Part shown: one piece after another, positions 1 to 10,458 of the stretch | Layout: every line of letters starts with the position of its first letter | How positions within the stretch are numbered: position 1 is the first letter of the stretch | Source of the DNA: Providencia rettgeri | GTDB taxonomy: Bacteria; Pseudomonadota; Gammaproteobacteria; Enterobacterales; Enterobacteriaceae | Length of the DNA stretch: 64,000 nt | Assembly (NCBI RefSeq): GCF_001874625.1 | Contig: NZ_CP017671.1 | Coordinates: forward strand, 1,488,001-1,552,000 | Direction of reading: 5' to 3' | Program-made: the position numbers and the translations under genes | Notes under the pieces: generated by a model | Seen by the model: only the letters and a program-made list of their open reading frames with translations | What the model was told of the DNA's origin: nothing | Database searches by the model: none

Positions 1-131
1 ATAAATGTAGATGTAGGCTTAAACACGACAGGTATTGATAAGTATTGAAATAAATTGCGAGGCGCTTCCCACTTTAATGAATACTGTATTTTTCCTGAAT
101 AACTTATTACGAAGCGCGACTCAAAACCTAT

Positions 132-168
132 CTTAACTACTTATTGAATAAATAGTTAAGTTTTAGAT
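132..168 (+). terminator. possible weak terminator hairpin upstream of comEC
   Basis: A 14-base inverted repeat with one mismatch (CTTAACTAC...AGTTAAG) is followed by TTTT. In E. coli the gene upstream of ycaI/comEC is ihfB, so this could end its transcript, but no ihfB coding sequence is visible in the window. The hairpin is AT-rich and the T run short, so this is tentative. Confidence 0.3.
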
Positions 169-201
169 TGGGCTCTAGATTATGGGTAAAAGGAGCCAAA
201 T

Positions 202-2586
202 ATGAAAGGACAGGGAGGGGGGAAGAACTGGGCTATTAATCACACTATTCATTATTGGCTAGGTAAATATAAAAAATCACTATCATTATCATTGGCAGCA
301 TTAGCGGTAATTACTGGGGTATTACCTTTATTATTTATTCCTGAACTTATAAGTTTAAACGTTACAATTACTTGTATTTTTATCATTACTTTATTTTTAA
401 TCTTTTATATGACTAATAAGGTGGGGAAGTTTATCTCATTGGTTATCATATCGTTTATTTGGGGAAACTGGCATTGTATTGATATTAAAAACAAAATGTA
501 TTTTCTATCTGAGAAAAACCACAAAATTGACCTTACCGTTATAAGTATTCCGTTAGCAGAAAAGGAATATAAGCATAAGGTACGTATTGATAGAATAAAC
601 TCTAAAATTATTTTTCCTCCATTATATGCTTTATGGAAGACTAAGGCGCCATTATGCGCGGGGCAGTCATGGCAAATTGTAGGAAAGCTTAATCCTTTAC
701 ATAGTTCTTTAAATGAAGGGGGTTTTAATCAACAGCGTTATCTATTAGCAAAAAGGCAAATTGGTTTACTGAAGAGTCAGCAACAAAAAATATTAGACTC
801 TCAATGTTCTATTAGACAAAAGCTTATTAACTATTATTCACAGCAAATATCACCATTAAATAATGCAGGTGTTATTTATGCGCTTATGTTTGGTGAAAGG
901 GGGCTATTGACCCCACAGCATTCTCTACTATTACAGAATACAGGGTTAACTCATTTAATTGCGATATCTGGTTTACATATAGGTTTAGCCTATTTATTTG
1001 GTTATTTGATTGTAAGGGGGATTCAATATTTATTACCTATATCATTTTTAAATGAAAGTATCCCAATATTGTCAGGGGTATGTTTGGCTGTTCTTTATGC
1101 TTGGGTTTCTGATTTTGCAATCCCTGCAACTCGGGCATTTTTTGCTTTATTGTTATGGGTTTATATTCGAAAAAAAACATCTCATTATTTTTCTTGGCAA
1201 TGGGCGTTATGGAGCATTGCAGGTATCTTAGTATTAGACCCGTTATCAATTTTATCAGATAGTTTTTGGCTATCGAGCTTTGCGGTTTTAGCCATACTCT
1301 ATTGGTCCAGTGTTTTACCTTTATCTCCTCATCTTGCGCAACAAAAAGTAATAGGGAAAATTATTATATTAACTCATTTACAGATAGGTTTACTTATTCT
1401 ACTTATTCCCATGCAACTTATAATGTTTAATGGCATTAATCTAATGAGTTTTTTTGCAAATCTTTGGTTTGTCCCTATTATTTCTTGGTTAGTAGTTCCT
1501 GCTATATTTGTCTTATTTTTACTACCAATTCCTGAGATACAAAATGTTATTTTACTTGCTATTGATCAGGTAATTGAATGGGGGTTGAAGCCAATTCCAT
1601 TCTTCAGCCGCTTTTGGTTTGAATTACGTCATGTGCCTTATTATGCTTTGGTAAGCTGTTGGCTTATTGTTTTAGTGATCCTTTACCGGTGGTACAAAAA
1701 TTACTTAGGGCTATGCGGCTGTGTCCTCATATTAATACTAACTGAAAGAGGGAATAGTAAATCACCAAAAAAGGATTGGAGCTTAACTGTACTCGATATT
1801 GGCCACGGTTTAGCAGTCGTTATAGAACAAAATAATCTAGCATTCTTATATGATACAGGAAATATATGGAAAGGGAGCAGCAGTGCAAAAAAGCAGGTTA
1901 TCCCCTTTCTTAAACATCATAATATTACACCGTTAACTGTTATTCTCAGTCATAATCATCTGGATCATACTGGGGGCGTTAAAGATTTAAGTCAGCAATA
2001 CCCGTGGATAAGCATACGTAGTAATTTTGGTAATTACTCTAATGAATATAATAAGTTAAAGAAAAGACAGCGTATTCAGCATCTTCCTTGCTTCAAAGGG
2101 CAAAAGTGGCAATGGGGGATTTTAACATTTGAAGTGTTGTGGCCTGAAAAATCATCAAAAATATCGCATAACAATGATTCTTGTGTTATTCAATTAACTG
2201 ATGGGTACCATAAAATCTTATTGACGGGAGATTTAGAAAAACAAGGTGAAAGATCAATTGTTGAAATGTATAAATCAAGACTTCATTCTAACATTTTATT
2301 TGCGCCTCACCATGGAAGTAGCACATCCTCAACCGCCTTATTGTTAAGGAATGTTAAACCATCATTGGCATTAGTTTCTTCTGCAAGGTACAGTGCGTGG
2401 AAAATTCCATCACAAAAAGTCTATTCTAGGTATAAAAGTAGTGGCGTTAAATGGTTAAACACAGCAGAGAATGGTCAGATAACTTTATGGTTTAAAAAAG
2501 AAAATATTAAAATTTTACGTTATCGCTATGAAATTCAACCCCGTTGGTATCATCTGTGGTTTGGCTTGCCGCTATTTCCCGAGTAG
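202..2586 (+). CDS. comEC: ComEC/Rec2 family DNA uptake channel protein
   Basis: Inner-membrane protein of the ComEC/Rec2 (YcaI) family, which moves single-stranded DNA into the cytoplasm during natural transformation. The 794-residue product has hydrophobic N-terminal segments, a central competence domain with many membrane helices (about residues 215-520), and a C-terminal metallo-beta-lactamase-like domain. That domain carries SHNHLDHTGG near residue 583 and APHHGSS near 701, the expected metal-binding motifs. The ATG follows a good AGGAG ribosome site (191-195). It lies 36 bases before msbA, the same order as in E. coli. The Sxy competence regulator is also in this window at 59 kb. Whether the organism is naturally transformable cannot be judged here. 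Confidence 0.93.
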   Translation: MKGQGGGKNWAINHTIHYWLGKYKKSLSLSLAALAVITGVLPLLFIPELISLNVTITCIFIITLFLIFYMTNKVGKFISLVIISFIWGNWHCIDIKNKMYFLSEKNHKIDLTVISIPLAEKEYKHKVRIDRINSKIIFPPLYALWKTKAPLCAGQSWQIVGKLNPLHSSLNEGGFNQQRYLLAKRQIGLLKSQQQKILDSQCSIRQKLINYYSQQISPLNNAGVIYALMFGERGLLTPQHSLLLQNTGLTHLIAISGLHIGLAYLFGYLIVRGIQYLLPISFLNESIPILSGVCLAVLYAWVSDFAIPATRAFFALLLWVYIRKKTSHYFSWQWALWSIAGILVLDPLSILSDSFWLSSFAVLAILYWSSVLPLSPHLAQQKVIGKIIILTHLQIGLLILLIPMQLIMFNGINLMSFFANLWFVPIISWLVVPAIFVLFLLPIPEIQNVILLAIDQVIEWGLKPIPFFSRFWFELRHVPYYALVSCWLIVLVILYRWYKNYLGLCGCVLILILTERGNSKSPKKDWSLTVLDIGHGLAVVIEQNNLAFLYDTGNIWKGSSSAKKQVIPFLKHHNITPLTVILSHNHLDHTGGVKDLSQQYPWISIRSNFGNYSNEYNKLKKRQRIQHLPCFKGQKWQWGILTFEVLWPEKSSKISHNNDSCVIQLTDGYHKILLTGDLEKQGERSIVEMYKSRLHSNILFAPHHGSSTSSTALLLRNVKPSLALVSSARYSAWKIPSQKVYSRYKSSGVKWLNTAENGQITLWFKKENIKILRYRYEIQPRWYHLWFGLPLFPE

Positions 2587-2622
2587 AATAGTGCGCTTAC
2601 ATTAAGTCTGGTAATTAAAAGT

Positions 2623-4368
2623 ATGAATGATAAAGACCTTTCGACAAAACAAACTTTTCGCCGCTTGTGGCCAATTATTGCGCCTTTTAAAGCGGGTTTA
2701 ATTGTAGCAGCAATAGCACTTATCATTAACGCCGCAGGTGATGCGTTTATGATTTCTTTGTTAAAACCCTTGTTAGATGAAGGCTTCGATAAAGCCGACA
2801 ACGATGTTTTAAAATGGCTTCCGCTTGCGGTGTTAGGTCTTATGGTCGTTCGTGGTAGTTCTAGCTTTGTTTCAACCTATTGTGTTTCATGGGTCGCGGG
2901 CAAAGTCGTTATGAATATGCGCCGTAAATTGTTTGGTCATATGATGGGAATGCCTGTTAGCTTTTTTGACCAGCAGTCAACAGGGACATTATTATCGAGA
3001 ATTACTTATGACTCAGAGCAGGTTGCTTCCTCTTCCTCAGGTGCATTAATTACTATTATACGTGAAAGCGCCTATATTATCGGGTTGTTTGCCATGATGT
3101 TTTATTACAGCTGGCAACTATCTCTGATATTAATTGTTATTGCCCCAGTTGTTTCTGTGACTATTCGCATTGTCTCTAAACGTTTTCGTAAAATCAGTAA
3201 AAATATGCAAACGGGGATGGGACATGTTACTGCTAGCGCAGAGCAAATGTTAAAAGGGCATAAAGAAGTTTTAATTTTTGGTGGGCAGAAAGTTGAAACT
3301 GAGCGTTTTAACAAGGTAAGCAATAACATGCGTCGCCAAAATATGAAAATGGTAACCGCATCAGCAATTTCAGACCCGATTGTTCAACTTATTGCTTCAT
3401 TCGCATTGGCATTTGTATTGTACGCTGCGAGCTTTCCCGAAATTCGCGATGAATTAACATCAGGTACCATTGCCGTTGTATTTTCATCTATGTTTGCATT
3501 AATGCGGCCTTTAAAATCCCTCACTAATGTTAACTCTCAATTTCAGCGCGGTATGGCTGCTTGCCAAACCTTGTTTGCTATCTTAGATACTGAACAAGAA
3601 AAAGATAATGGGACGAAAGTATTAAAAGAGGTAAAAGGTGACATCAAATTTGAACATGTTACTTTTACCTATGAAACCAAAGAGCATCCTGCGTTAGACG
3701 ATATTTCATTTACGTTACCTGCGGGGAAATCAGTTGCTCTGGTCGGGCGTTCAGGTTCAGGTAAGTCTACAATTGCTAATTTAATTACGCGTTTTTATGA
3801 CATTGATGAAGGAACGATTCAGATAGATGGTCATGACATTCGCGAATACACTTTAGCTTCGTTACGGAACCAAGTTGCTTTAGTTTCACAGCATGTTTAC
3901 TTATTTAACGATACGATAGCCAATAATATTGCCTATGCAACAGATGGCAACTACAGCCGTGAGCAAATTGAAAAAGCAGCAGAGATGGCTTACGCAATGG
4001 ACTTTATTGCCAAGCTTGATAAAGGCTTAGATACGGTTATCGGTGAAAATGGGGTCATGCTTTCAGGTGGTCAGCGCCAGCGGATAGCGATAGCTCGCGC
4101 ATTGTTACGTGATGCCCCAATCCTTATTCTTGATGAAGCAACCTCTGCTTTAGATACTGAGTCTGAACGTGCAATTCAAGCTGCACTTGATGAACTACAA
4201 AAGAATAGGACATCTTTAGTGATTGCTCATAGGTTATCAACGATAGAGAACGCCGATGAAATCTTAGTGGTACAAGATGGCAAGATTATTGAGCGTGGTA
4301 ATCATGCATCTTTATTAGCGCAAGATGGCGCGTATTCTCAATTACATAGAATCCAATTTAAACAATGA
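2623..4368 (+). CDS. msbA: lipid A export ABC transporter permease/ATPase MsbA
   Basis: Homodimeric ABC exporter that flips core-lipid A across the inner membrane. Its 581 residues match the E. coli length of 582. The first half is a six-helix transmembrane domain (roughly residues 20-310). The nucleotide-binding half has Walker [10 protein letters not shown] at 375-383, signature LSGGQ at 480-484, Walker B ILILDEAT about 20 residues later, and the AHRLS switch histidine. Its stop overlaps the lpxK start (ATGA), so the two genes are translationally coupled, as in other enterics. Essential gene in E. coli. Confidence 0.98.
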   Translation: MNDKDLSTKQTFRRLWPIIAPFKAGLIVAAIALIINAAGDAFMISLLKPLLDEGFDKADNDVLKWLPLAVLGLMVVRGSSSFVSTYCVSWVAGKVVMNMRRKLFGHMMGMPVSFFDQQSTGTLLSRITYDSEQVASSSSGALITIIRESAYIIGLFAMMFYYSWQLSLILIVIAPVVSVTIRIVSKRFRKISKNMQTGMGHVTASAEQMLKGHKEVLIFGGQKVETERFNKVSNNMRRQNMKMVTASAISDPIVQLIASFALAFVLYAASFPEIRDELTSGTIAVVFSSMFALMRPLKSLTNVNSQFQRGMAACQTLFAILDTEQEKDNGTKVLKEVKGDIKFEHVTFTYETKEHPALDDISFTLPAGKSVALVGRSGSGKSTIANLITRFYDIDEGTIQIDGHDIREYTLASLRNQVALVSQHVYLFNDTIANNIAYATDGNYSREQIEKAAEMAYAMDFIAKLDKGLDTVIGENGVMLSGGQRQRIAIARALLRDAPILILDEATSALDTESERAIQAALDELQKNRTSLVIAHRLSTIENADEILVVQDGKIIERGNHASLLAQDGAYSQLHRIQFKQ

Positions 4369-5363
4369 TAGAGCGTATTTGGTCTGGCAAATCTTGGCTA
4401 TATATTTTGTTATTGCCGTTATCTTTCCTTTATGGGCTGATAACAGTAATTCGGCATATGGCATATAAAGTTGGGCTATTTCGTTCATGGAAAGCACCGG
4501 TTCCGGTGGTCGTAGTTGGGAACCTAACTGCGGGTGGAAATGGTAAAACGCCCGTAGTCATTTGGTTAGTTGAATCATTAACTAATGCAGGTTATCGGGT
4601 GGGGGTCGTTTCTAGGGGCTATGGCGGTAAGTCAGAGAATTACCCATTAGTACTTAATGAGGCGACTACCACACAAGTTGCAGGGGATGAACCTGTATTG
4701 ATATTTCATCGCACAAAGGCGCCTGTTGCTGTAGCCCCTAAGCGTAGCGATGCAGTTAAAGCCCTGCTTCAGGCATACGAATTAGATGTCATCATCACCG
4801 ATGACGGGCTACAACACTACGCACTGCAACGTGACTATGAGATAGTCGTTATTGATGGGCAACGTCGTTTTGGTAATGGCTGGTGGCTTCCTGCTGGGCC
4901 TATGCGTGAAAGAATTGGGCGTTTAAAAACTGTTAATGCATCTATAGTTAATGGTGGTAATCCCCAAGGAAATGAAGTGCTAATGACCCTAGAGGGGGAT
5001 AGCGCAATTAACCTTGTGAGCTTAAAAAAACAACCCGTTACGGAGCTAGAGTCGGTAGTGGCAATGGCAGGAATTGGTCACCCCACACGTTTTTTTAATT
5101 CTTTACAGGGTAAAGGGGTTGTATTAGAGGGAAGCCAAGCTTTTGCCGATCACCAATCGTATGAACAACAACAGTTAATGTCTTTAGTTAAACCCCATCA
5201 GTCTTTATTAATGACGGAGAAAGATGCAGTAAAATGCCGCGAATTTGCTCAACCTAACTGGTGGTTCCTTCCTGTTCAAGCTCAGCTCCAACATCGTGGT
5301 GCAGATAAAATTTTAAGCGAAATAAAAAAACTTATCACAAATAACAAAAAAACTTGCCACTAA
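4365..5363 (+). CDS. lpxK: tetraacyldisaccharide 4'-kinase LpxK
   Basis: Phosphorylates the 4' position of the tetraacyldisaccharide 1-phosphate to give lipid IVA, the sixth step of the Raetz lipid A pathway, at the inner face of the inner membrane. The 332-residue protein has an N-terminal membrane anchor (about residues 11-30) and a P-loop-like [12 protein letters not shown] at 52-63, the family hallmark, followed by [12 protein letters not shown]. It overlaps msbA by four bases. The E. coli neighbour ycaQ is absent; a 403-base non-coding stretch and a cold-shock gene follow instead. Confidence 0.97.
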   Translation: MIERIWSGKSWLYILLLPLSFLYGLITVIRHMAYKVGLFRSWKAPVPVVVVGNLTAGGNGKTPVVIWLVESLTNAGYRVGVVSRGYGGKSENYPLVLNEATTTQVAGDEPVLIFHRTKAPVAVAPKRSDAVKALLQAYELDVIITDDGLQHYALQRDYEIVVIDGQRRFGNGWWLPAGPMRERIGRLKTVNASIVNGGNPQGNEVLMTLEGDSAINLVSLKKQPVTELESVVAMAGIGHPTRFFNSLQGKGVVLEGSQAFADHQSYEQQQLMSLVKPHQSLLMTEKDAVKCREFAQPNWWFLPVQAQLQHRGADKILSEIKKLITNNKKTCH

Positions 5364-5766
5364 CGTTTCACTATGATAATAATATCGCCAATGTGATATA
5401 GATCTACTTATTATGTATCTAGATGCAATACATTAATAATTGGATTTTATACTAGCTTGAATTTCACGCCGCGTTCTTTAGTTAGTCTTCATATCCTCGC
5501 ACAATCTACATTATTGGGTCGTTACTTCTAAGTTTTGTCATCATAATGTCAAATTAGGCTGTTAACTTCACAGTGGATGAGTGATATCTGAAATCTATAT
5601 TTACGGGCGTTATAGTAAATGCACAATTATTTATGTGCATAAATTGGTAAAAGTGTATTTACTCTTTGATGTATTAATAGATCGGCAATTTATAAATGGG
5701 ACGCAAGAAAGAGTAATGATACAAAGATAAAAAAAATATTGTTCTCAGAACAAAAGGAGTTTTAAT
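5364..5766 (+). promoter_or_regulatory. intergenic region and probable long 5' leader of the cold-shock gene
   Basis: This 403-base AT-rich gap has no convincing ORF. It holds an inverted repeat ATGCACA (5619-5625) / TGTGCAT (5634-5640), and a perfect palindrome TTGTTCTCAGAACAA at 5739-5753 directly before the AGGAG ribosome site (5755-5759). Long structured leaders are typical of cspA-family mRNAs, so thermoregulated translation is plausible. No cold-box match was recognised and the promoter was not pinned down. Confidence 0.45.
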
Positions 5767-5982
5767 ATGAATTTTCAATTACATATGGGTCGAGTTAAAT
5801 GGTTTGACGCAAAAGAAGGTTACGGTTTTATTTCACCATTCAATGGTGGAGATGATGTATTTGTGACAACAAAATCAATCGCTAATAAAAAAATCAAATC
5901 ATTATTTGAAGGTCAAAACGTTGAGTTCTCTGTTACTCGTAATTCGGATGGCATAACGGCAGCAGACGTTATTGCTTACTAG
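5767..5982 (+). CDS. divergent CspA-family cold-shock protein
   Basis: A 71-residue cold-shock domain protein, expected to bind single-stranded RNA or DNA as a chaperone. GRVKWFDAKEGYGFISP carries a diverged RNP1 motif (EGYGFI instead of KGFGFI). RNP2 reads VFVTT where CspA has VFVHF, so the histidine and phenylalanine of the canonical nucleic-acid face are missing. The ATG is placed 7 bases after AGGAG; an internal Met at codon 7 is a less likely start. It sits between lpxK and ycaR, where E. coli has ycaQ. It is not close enough to any one E. coli paralogue (CspA-I) to name. Confidence 0.85.
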   Translation: MNFQLHMGRVKWFDAKEGYGFISPFNGGDDVFVTTKSIANKKIKSLFEGQNVEFSVTRNSDGITAADVIAY

Positions 5983-6011
5983 AAGTAACTACTAAACAAT
6001 TAACAGAACAA

Positions 6012-6056
6012 ATTCTCCTGCTTTTATCCTCTCATCTCACGCAGGAGATCTTATTC
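6012..6056 (+). terminator. possible terminator after the cold-shock gene
   Basis: Inverted repeat TCTCCTGC / GCAGGAGA with a 19-base loop follows the cold-shock gene and is trailed by TCTTATTC. The T run is poor, so it may be an attenuating hairpin rather than a full terminator. Confidence 0.35.
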
Positions 6057-6134
6057 AGAAAGATTAAAGTTAACGGTGATATCTGCATGTGATATCCTGA
6101 CTCCAAGTGAGTTAAAATCCATTCGGGAGAAAAC

Positions 6135-6314
6135 ATGGATCACCGTTTACTTGAAATCATTGCCTGCCCTATATGTCATGGCAAATTAAGCTATAACAAA
6201 GAAAACCTCGAGCTTATCTGCAAGTTTGATCACTTAGCCTATCCAATTCGTGATGGCATCCCTGTATTACTCGAAAATGAAGCACGCCAAGTCTCATTAG
6301 ATGAAGGAAAATAA
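6135..6314 (+). CDS. ycaR: UPF0434 family protein YcaR
   Basis: A 59-residue Trm112-like small protein beginning [18 protein letters not shown] and containing [13 protein letters not shown]. It closely matches E. coli YcaR, including the CPxCxG knuckle at residues 11-16. GGGAGA (6124-6129) serves as the ribosome site. It ends 5 bases before kdsB and is surely co-transcribed with it, as in E. coli. The molecular function is not known; related Trm112 proteins are partners of methyltransferases. Confidence 0.95.
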   Translation: MDHRLLEIIACPICHGKLSYNKENLELICKFDHLAYPIRDGIPVLLENEARQVSLDEGK

Positions 6315-6319
6315 TCGCC

Positions 6320-7066
6320 ATGTTTACGGTTATTATTCCTGCTCGTTATGCATCGACCCGTTTGCCGGGTAAACCTTTAGCTGATATTCATGGCAAGCCA
6401 ATGGTCGTTAGGGTGATGGAACAAGCGATTAAATCAGGGGCTAGTCGAGTCATTGTGGCGACAGATCATCCTGATGTGGCTAAAGCCGTGATTGAAGCTG
6501 GGGGTGAGGCTTGTATGACCAACCCCGAACACCAGTCTGGCACTGAGCGGTTAGCAGAAGTTATCGATACTTACGGCTTTTCTGATGATGAAATCATTGT
6601 GAATGTGCAAGGGGATGAGCCTTTAATTCCACCTGAAATTATTAGCCAAGTAGCAAATAATCTTAAGGGAAGTCAAGCTGGAATGGGTACGCTGGCCGTG
6701 CCTATTCGTGATGCTCATGAGGCGTTTAACCCCAATGCAGTGAAAGTGGTTACTGATCAAGGTGGCTATGCGTTGTACTTTTCTCGTGCAACTATTCCTT
6801 GGGACAGAGACGGTTTTGCTAAAAGTCATGATGTCATTGGTGACACGTTTTTACGTCATATTGGTATTTACGCCTATCGCGCTGGGTTTATCCGCCGTTA
6901 TGTTAGTTGGGAAGCTAGTCCATTAGAAAAAATCGAGATGCTTGAGCAGCTTCGGGTGCTTTGGTATGGTGAGAAAATTCATGTGGATGTAGCTAAAACA
7001 ACACCAGGGGCGGGTGTTGATACCCAAGCAGATCTTGATGCTGTCAGAAAGCAATTTCTATTGTAA
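6320..7066 (+). CDS. kdsB: 3-deoxy-manno-octulosonate cytidylyltransferase
   Basis: Cytoplasmic CMP-KDO synthetase, which activates KDO with CTP for transfer to lipid IVA in the LPS inner core. The 248 residues equal the E. coli length. The N terminus [18 protein letters not shown] is the nucleotide-binding signature, and [10 protein letters not shown] follows near residue 97. It forms a unit with ycaR and lies downstream of msbA-lpxK, so lipid A assembly and KDO activation are clustered. An intrinsic terminator follows at 7128. Confidence 0.98.
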   Translation: MFTVIIPARYASTRLPGKPLADIHGKPMVVRVMEQAIKSGASRVIVATDHPDVAKAVIEAGGEACMTNPEHQSGTERLAEVIDTYGFSDDEIIVNVQGDEPLIPPEIISQVANNLKGSQAGMGTLAVPIRDAHEAFNPNAVKVVTDQGGYALYFSRATIPWDRDGFAKSHDVIGDTFLRHIGIYAYRAGFIRRYVSWEASPLEKIEMLEQLRVLWYGEKIHVDVAKTTPGAGVDTQADLDAVRKQFLL

Positions 7067-7127
7067 TTAAAATATTATTCAGTAAGCCCAAGAGGTAGCA
7101 TCTTGTTTGTTCTCTTGGTATTCAACA

Positions 7128-7160
7128 AAAGGTGTAATCTGTATAGGTTACACCTTTTTG
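7128..7160. terminator. bidirectional terminator between kdsB and elyC
   Basis: AAAGGTGTAA / TTACACCTTT stem with a 10-base loop. It is followed by a T run on the plus strand and preceded by an A run, which becomes T on the minus strand. It sits between the convergent kdsB and elyC ends. Confidence 0.85.
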
Positions 7161-7163
7161 TTT

Positions 7164-7991
7164 TCATTCGGCGACGGTTGCTTCTGGAGTTGGCAACGAG
7201 GAGTCTATTGATTGTGTATTATCAGGCTTTAGGTGCCACCAAATCGTCCCAAGAAATTCATACCACGCTCGTTCACTGTGACCGAAGTAATATGCTGAAG
7301 GGATGTATTTCTCCCATGGGTTAATGCCGCTAGTAATAACAAGTTGATTTGCGGGAGCAGGGAATGGTTGCATGCCTCTGTCTGTAAACATGGTTATCGC
7401 CCGAGGCAAATGGTTGGCTGAAGTGACTAATAAGAAAGGCGATTTCCCAATAATTTTCTCAACCTCAAAGGCTTCTTCTTGGGTATCTTTAGGCTCTGTA
7501 AGAGGGATTGTATCTTGTGCGGGTACACCTAAAGACTGAGCTACTTGTGCCGCAACTTCTGCACTGCTTATGGTGCTGCTCGCTTTCCCTCCAGTAAAGA
7601 TAAGCTTACTGCCTGGGTGTTTTAAATATAATCGGACGCCTTCAGTTACTCTTGGTAGGCTGTTATTCAATAAGTTAGAGCTTGGGCTCCAATCTGGGTT
7701 GTAAGTAAACCCACCTCCTAATACCACGATATACTGTATATTTTGCGGTGGTGTTTCAGTGATCAATTCATATCGCTTATTATATTGGCCTTCTACAGGC
7801 GCGAGCAAGCTATCTGAAACAGGCTGTAATCCGAGTACTGCTAGGAGTATTAAGCTCAGGCTAGTAAATGTTTTTCCGCACCGTTGCCAGCGAGTGAACC
7901 AGAGTAAAATTAACCCGATAAACCCAATGATGAGCAATAATGGCAGTGGCATCAAAAGGGAACCAATATATTTTTTTAAAAAAAATAACAT
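7164..7991 (-). CDS. elyC: envelope biogenesis factor ElyC
   Basis: DUF218 inner-membrane protein (YcbC). In E. coli loss of ElyC impairs peptidoglycan synthesis at low temperature through effects on the lipid carrier. The 275-residue product has two N-terminal hydrophobic segments (about residues 8-30 and 42-55), then the DUF218 domain with VVLGGGFTYN, KLIFTGGKA and LLVTSANHLPRA motifs. E. coli ElyC is 259 residues, so this version is slightly longer at its C terminus. It is convergent with kdsB and divergent from cmoM. Confidence 0.93.
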   Translation of the reverse strand: MLFFLKKYIGSLLMPLPLLLIIGFIGLILLWFTRWQRCGKTFTSLSLILLAVLGLQPVSDSLLAPVEGQYNKRYELITETPPQNIQYIVVLGGGFTYNPDWSPSSNLLNNSLPRVTEGVRLYLKHPGSKLIFTGGKASSTISSAEVAAQVAQSLGVPAQDTIPLTEPKDTQEEAFEVEKIIGKSPFLLVTSANHLPRAITMFTDRGMQPFPAPANQLVITSGINPWEKYIPSAYYFGHSERAWYEFLGTIWWHLKPDNTQSIDSSLPTPEATVAE

Positions 7992-8347
7992 AACTAAGCC
8001 TATTCTTAAGGGTTATCAATCAATTTTGGTTGTGGAACTACCCTTGAAAAAGCGTCATATAACCACTTTTTCAACATAAAAATAGCGAAAATCGCCTTCA
8101 ATGATGTCAAAATGAAATTCACTGAGCAAAATAAAGTACAATGCAAAAATATCGCTATTATCTGTTATAATTCATGTTTCAATTGTCGCCCACATCTGGT
8201 GTGATAAGCACAATACTCAGTGATAGTATTCTCAATTTAGCTTAATTTCATTAAGTTCAAGATGAAAATAGACTACATTGGCGGTTTTTGCGACTAATTG
8301 GCCCATAAAACTTAGTTAATGAACAATGATAGGCAACCGGATAGCAC
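7992..8347. other. divergent intergenic region elyC/cmoM
   Basis: This 356-base AT-rich region separates two divergent genes. The plus strand has one convincing promoter (entered separately). I see no RNA gene or credible small ORF. Confidence 0.5.
8142..8171 (+). promoter_or_regulatory. probable promoter of the cmoM-mukFEB operon
   Basis: An extended -10 (TGTTATAAT, 8163-8171) with a perfect TATAAT hexamer lies 18 bases after a weak -35 TGCAAA (8142-8147). It would give a leader of about 170 bases before cmoM. It is the best sigma-70 match in the gap; experimental support is lacking. Confidence 0.5.
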
Positions 8348-9136
8348 ATGGCAGACCGCAACTTTGATGATATTGTCGATAAATTTGCAAAAAATATCTA
8401 CGGCACGACAAAAGGAAAAATACGTGAAGCGGTGGTTTGGCAAGATTTAACGCATATATTAGATAGCCAATTTAAGGGGAAAACCTTAAAAATACTTGAT
8501 GCAGGTGGAGGTGAAGGGCATTTTTCACGTAAACTTGCTGCTATGGGCCATCAAGTTATACTTTGCGATTTATCCGAAGAAATGTTGGAACGAGCCAGTG
8601 AGCTTGCAAAAGAACAAGGGATTAGCGATAACATTCGCTTTGTTCACTGCGCGGTGCAAGATATTTCCCAACATATTAATGAGCCCGTTGACCTTGTTTT
8701 ATTCCATGCTGTTCTTGAATGGATTAGCGATCAAAAATATGCAATTGAACAACTGGCAGATATAATCAGACCAGAAGGCGTATTTTCTGTCATGTTCTAT
8801 AATGCAAATGGCTTAGTCATGCGTAATGCGATTTTGGGGAACTTTCATTTGGCAACCCCGCATATTCAGCGGCGTCGTAAACGCTCGTTATCGCCACAGA
8901 AACCTTTATTTCCTCAGCAAGTTGATGAGTGGTTAAGGGGGTGTGGTATGGGCATCTTAGCTAAAAGTGGCGTCAGAGTTTTCCATGACTATCTGCAAAG
9001 TAGGCAATTACAGCAAAAAGATTTTCCTGCATTGTTAGCGTTAGAGCAACAATATTGTCGTGAAGAACCCTATCTTAGTATGGGGCGTTATATTCATGTC
9101 ATGGCACGCAAACAAATACAAAAGGACGATTTATGA
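8348..9136 (+). CDS. cmoM: tRNA 5-carboxymethoxyuridine methyltransferase CmoM
   Basis: S-adenosylmethionine methyltransferase (formerly SmtA) that converts wobble cmo5U34 to the methyl ester in several tRNAs. The 262-residue protein has class I motif [17 protein letters not shown], near residue 50, then [12 protein letters not shown]. The final TGA overlaps the mukF start (ATGA). This coupling to mukFEB is the standard enteric arrangement, though the biochemical link between tRNA modification and condensin is unexplained. Confidence 0.95.
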   Translation: MADRNFDDIVDKFAKNIYGTTKGKIREAVVWQDLTHILDSQFKGKTLKILDAGGGEGHFSRKLAAMGHQVILCDLSEEMLERASELAKEQGISDNIRFVHCAVQDISQHINEPVDLVLFHAVLEWISDQKYAIEQLADIIRPEGVFSVMFYNANGLVMRNAILGNFHLATPHIQRRRKRSLSPQKPLFPQQVDEWLRGCGMGILAKSGVRVFHDYLQSRQLQQKDFPALLALEQQYCREEPYLSMGRYIHVMARKQIQKDDL

Positions 9137-10458
9137 GTGATTTTTCCCAGACCGTCCCTGAACTTGTGTCTTGGGCACGAAAAAATGATTTTGCGATTTC
9201 ACTCCCTGCTGAGCGTTTGGCATTTTTGCTGGCGGTGGCAGTATTAAACAGTGAAAGAGTGAATGGCGAAATGAGTGAAGGGGAACTGGTTGACGCCTTT
9301 CGTGAAGTTTGCAAAGGTTTTGAACAGACAACGGAATCTTTGGCGGTGAGGGCAAATAATGCCATCAATGATATGGTGCGCCAAAAGATATTTAACCGTT
9401 TCGCCAGTGATATTGTTGAAGGCAATGCCATTTATCGTCTGACCCCATTGGGGATTGGCATCAGCGATTATTATATACGCCAGCGAGAATTTTCCACATT
9501 AAGACTTTCCATGCAGCTTTCGATAGTTGCCAGTGAGCTGCAAAGAGCGGCTGAAGCAGCAGAAGAAGGCGGTGATGAATTTTATTGGCATCGTTATGTT
9601 TTTGCTCCATTAAAATATTCAGTCGCTGAAATTTTTGATAGCATCGATTTATCCCAACGTATCATGGATGAGCAGCAAAATACCGTTAAAGAAGATATTG
9701 CTGCCTTGTTAAACCAAGATTGGCAGGCGGCCATCGCAAACTGTGAGCAATTATTATCAGAAACATCCGGTACTTTGCGTGAGCTGCAAGACACGTTAGA
9801 AGCCGCAGGGGATAAACTACAAGCCAATTTATTGCGTATTCAAGAAGCGAATATGAATGCACCTGCTTTTTCTGAAATGGTGGATAGACTGGTTTTTGAC
9901 TTACAAAATAAATTAGACCGTATCGTCAGTTGGGGGCAGCAATCTATCGATTTATGGATAGGCTATGACCGTCACGTCCATAAATTTATCCGTACAGCGA
10001 TAGATATGGATAAAAACAGGATCTTTTCACAACGGTTACGTCAGTCCGTTCAACATTATCTCGATAGCCCTTGGGCTCTTACTTATACCAACGCAGACCG
10101 GTTATTCGATATGCGAGATGAAGAGCTCACATTACATGATGAAGAGGTAACGGGTGAATTGCCTCCAGAGCTTGAATTTGAAGAGTTTAGTGAGCTCAAT
10201 GATAAACTAGCCGAGTTAATGGAAGTGGAACTTGCCATCTATAAAACAGAACAGCGTCCATTAGACGTTGGTCGTGTATTGCAGGGGTACTTGCAGCAAT
10301 ATCCACAAAAACGTCATTTTGATGTCGCTCGAATTATTATTGATCAGGCGGTAAGACTAGGCATTGCAGAGGCTGATTTGGCGGGGTTACCGGCAGAATG
10401 GCAAGCTATTAATGATTACGGAGCCAAGGTACAGGCACATGTCATCGACAAATATTGA
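9133..10458 (+). CDS. mukF: chromosome partition protein MukF
   Basis: Kleisin subunit of the MukBEF condensin. It bridges MukB heads and binds MukE. The 441 residues match E. coli MukF (440). It starts [16 protein letters not shown], followed by the winged-helix dimerisation region, a long helical middle, and an acidic C-terminal segment that contacts MukB. It overlaps cmoM by 4 bases and mukE by 20 bases. Confidence 0.98.
   Translation: MSDFSQTVPELVSWARKNDFAISLPAERLAFLLAVAVLNSERVNGEMSEGELVDAFREVCKGFEQTTESLAVRANNAINDMVRQKIFNRFASDIVEGNAIYRLTPLGIGISDYYIRQREFSTLRLSMQLSIVASELQRAAEAAEEGGDEFYWHRYVFAPLKYSVAEIFDSIDLSQRIMDEQQNTVKEDIAALLNQDWQAAIANCEQLLSETSGTLRELQDTLEAAGDKLQANLLRIQEANMNAPAFSEMVDRLVFDLQNKLDRIVSWGQQSIDLWIGYDRHVHKFIRTAIDMDKNRIFSQRLRQSVQHYLDSPWALTYTNADRLFDMRDEELTLHDEEVTGELPPELEFEEFSELNDKLAELMEVELAIYKTEQRPLDVGRVLQGYLQQYPQKRHFDVARIIIDQAVRLGIAEADLAGLPAEWQAINDYGAKVQAHVIDKY

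Noticed and set aside
62..117. Inverted repeat GCGCTTC / GAAGCGC upstream of comEC as a CRP-S site
   Set aside because: The arms are 42 bases apart, far wider than a CRP site, and the core TTGCGA lacks its partner half.
7103..7324. Plus-strand 73-codon ORF after kdsB
   Set aside because: It reads through the terminator and lies antisense to elyC with no ribosome site; a shadow frame.
10364..10438. Longer MukE N terminus
   Set aside because: These 25 codons lie inside mukF, have no similarity to MukE, and the conserved start MSSTNIEQ is at 10439.
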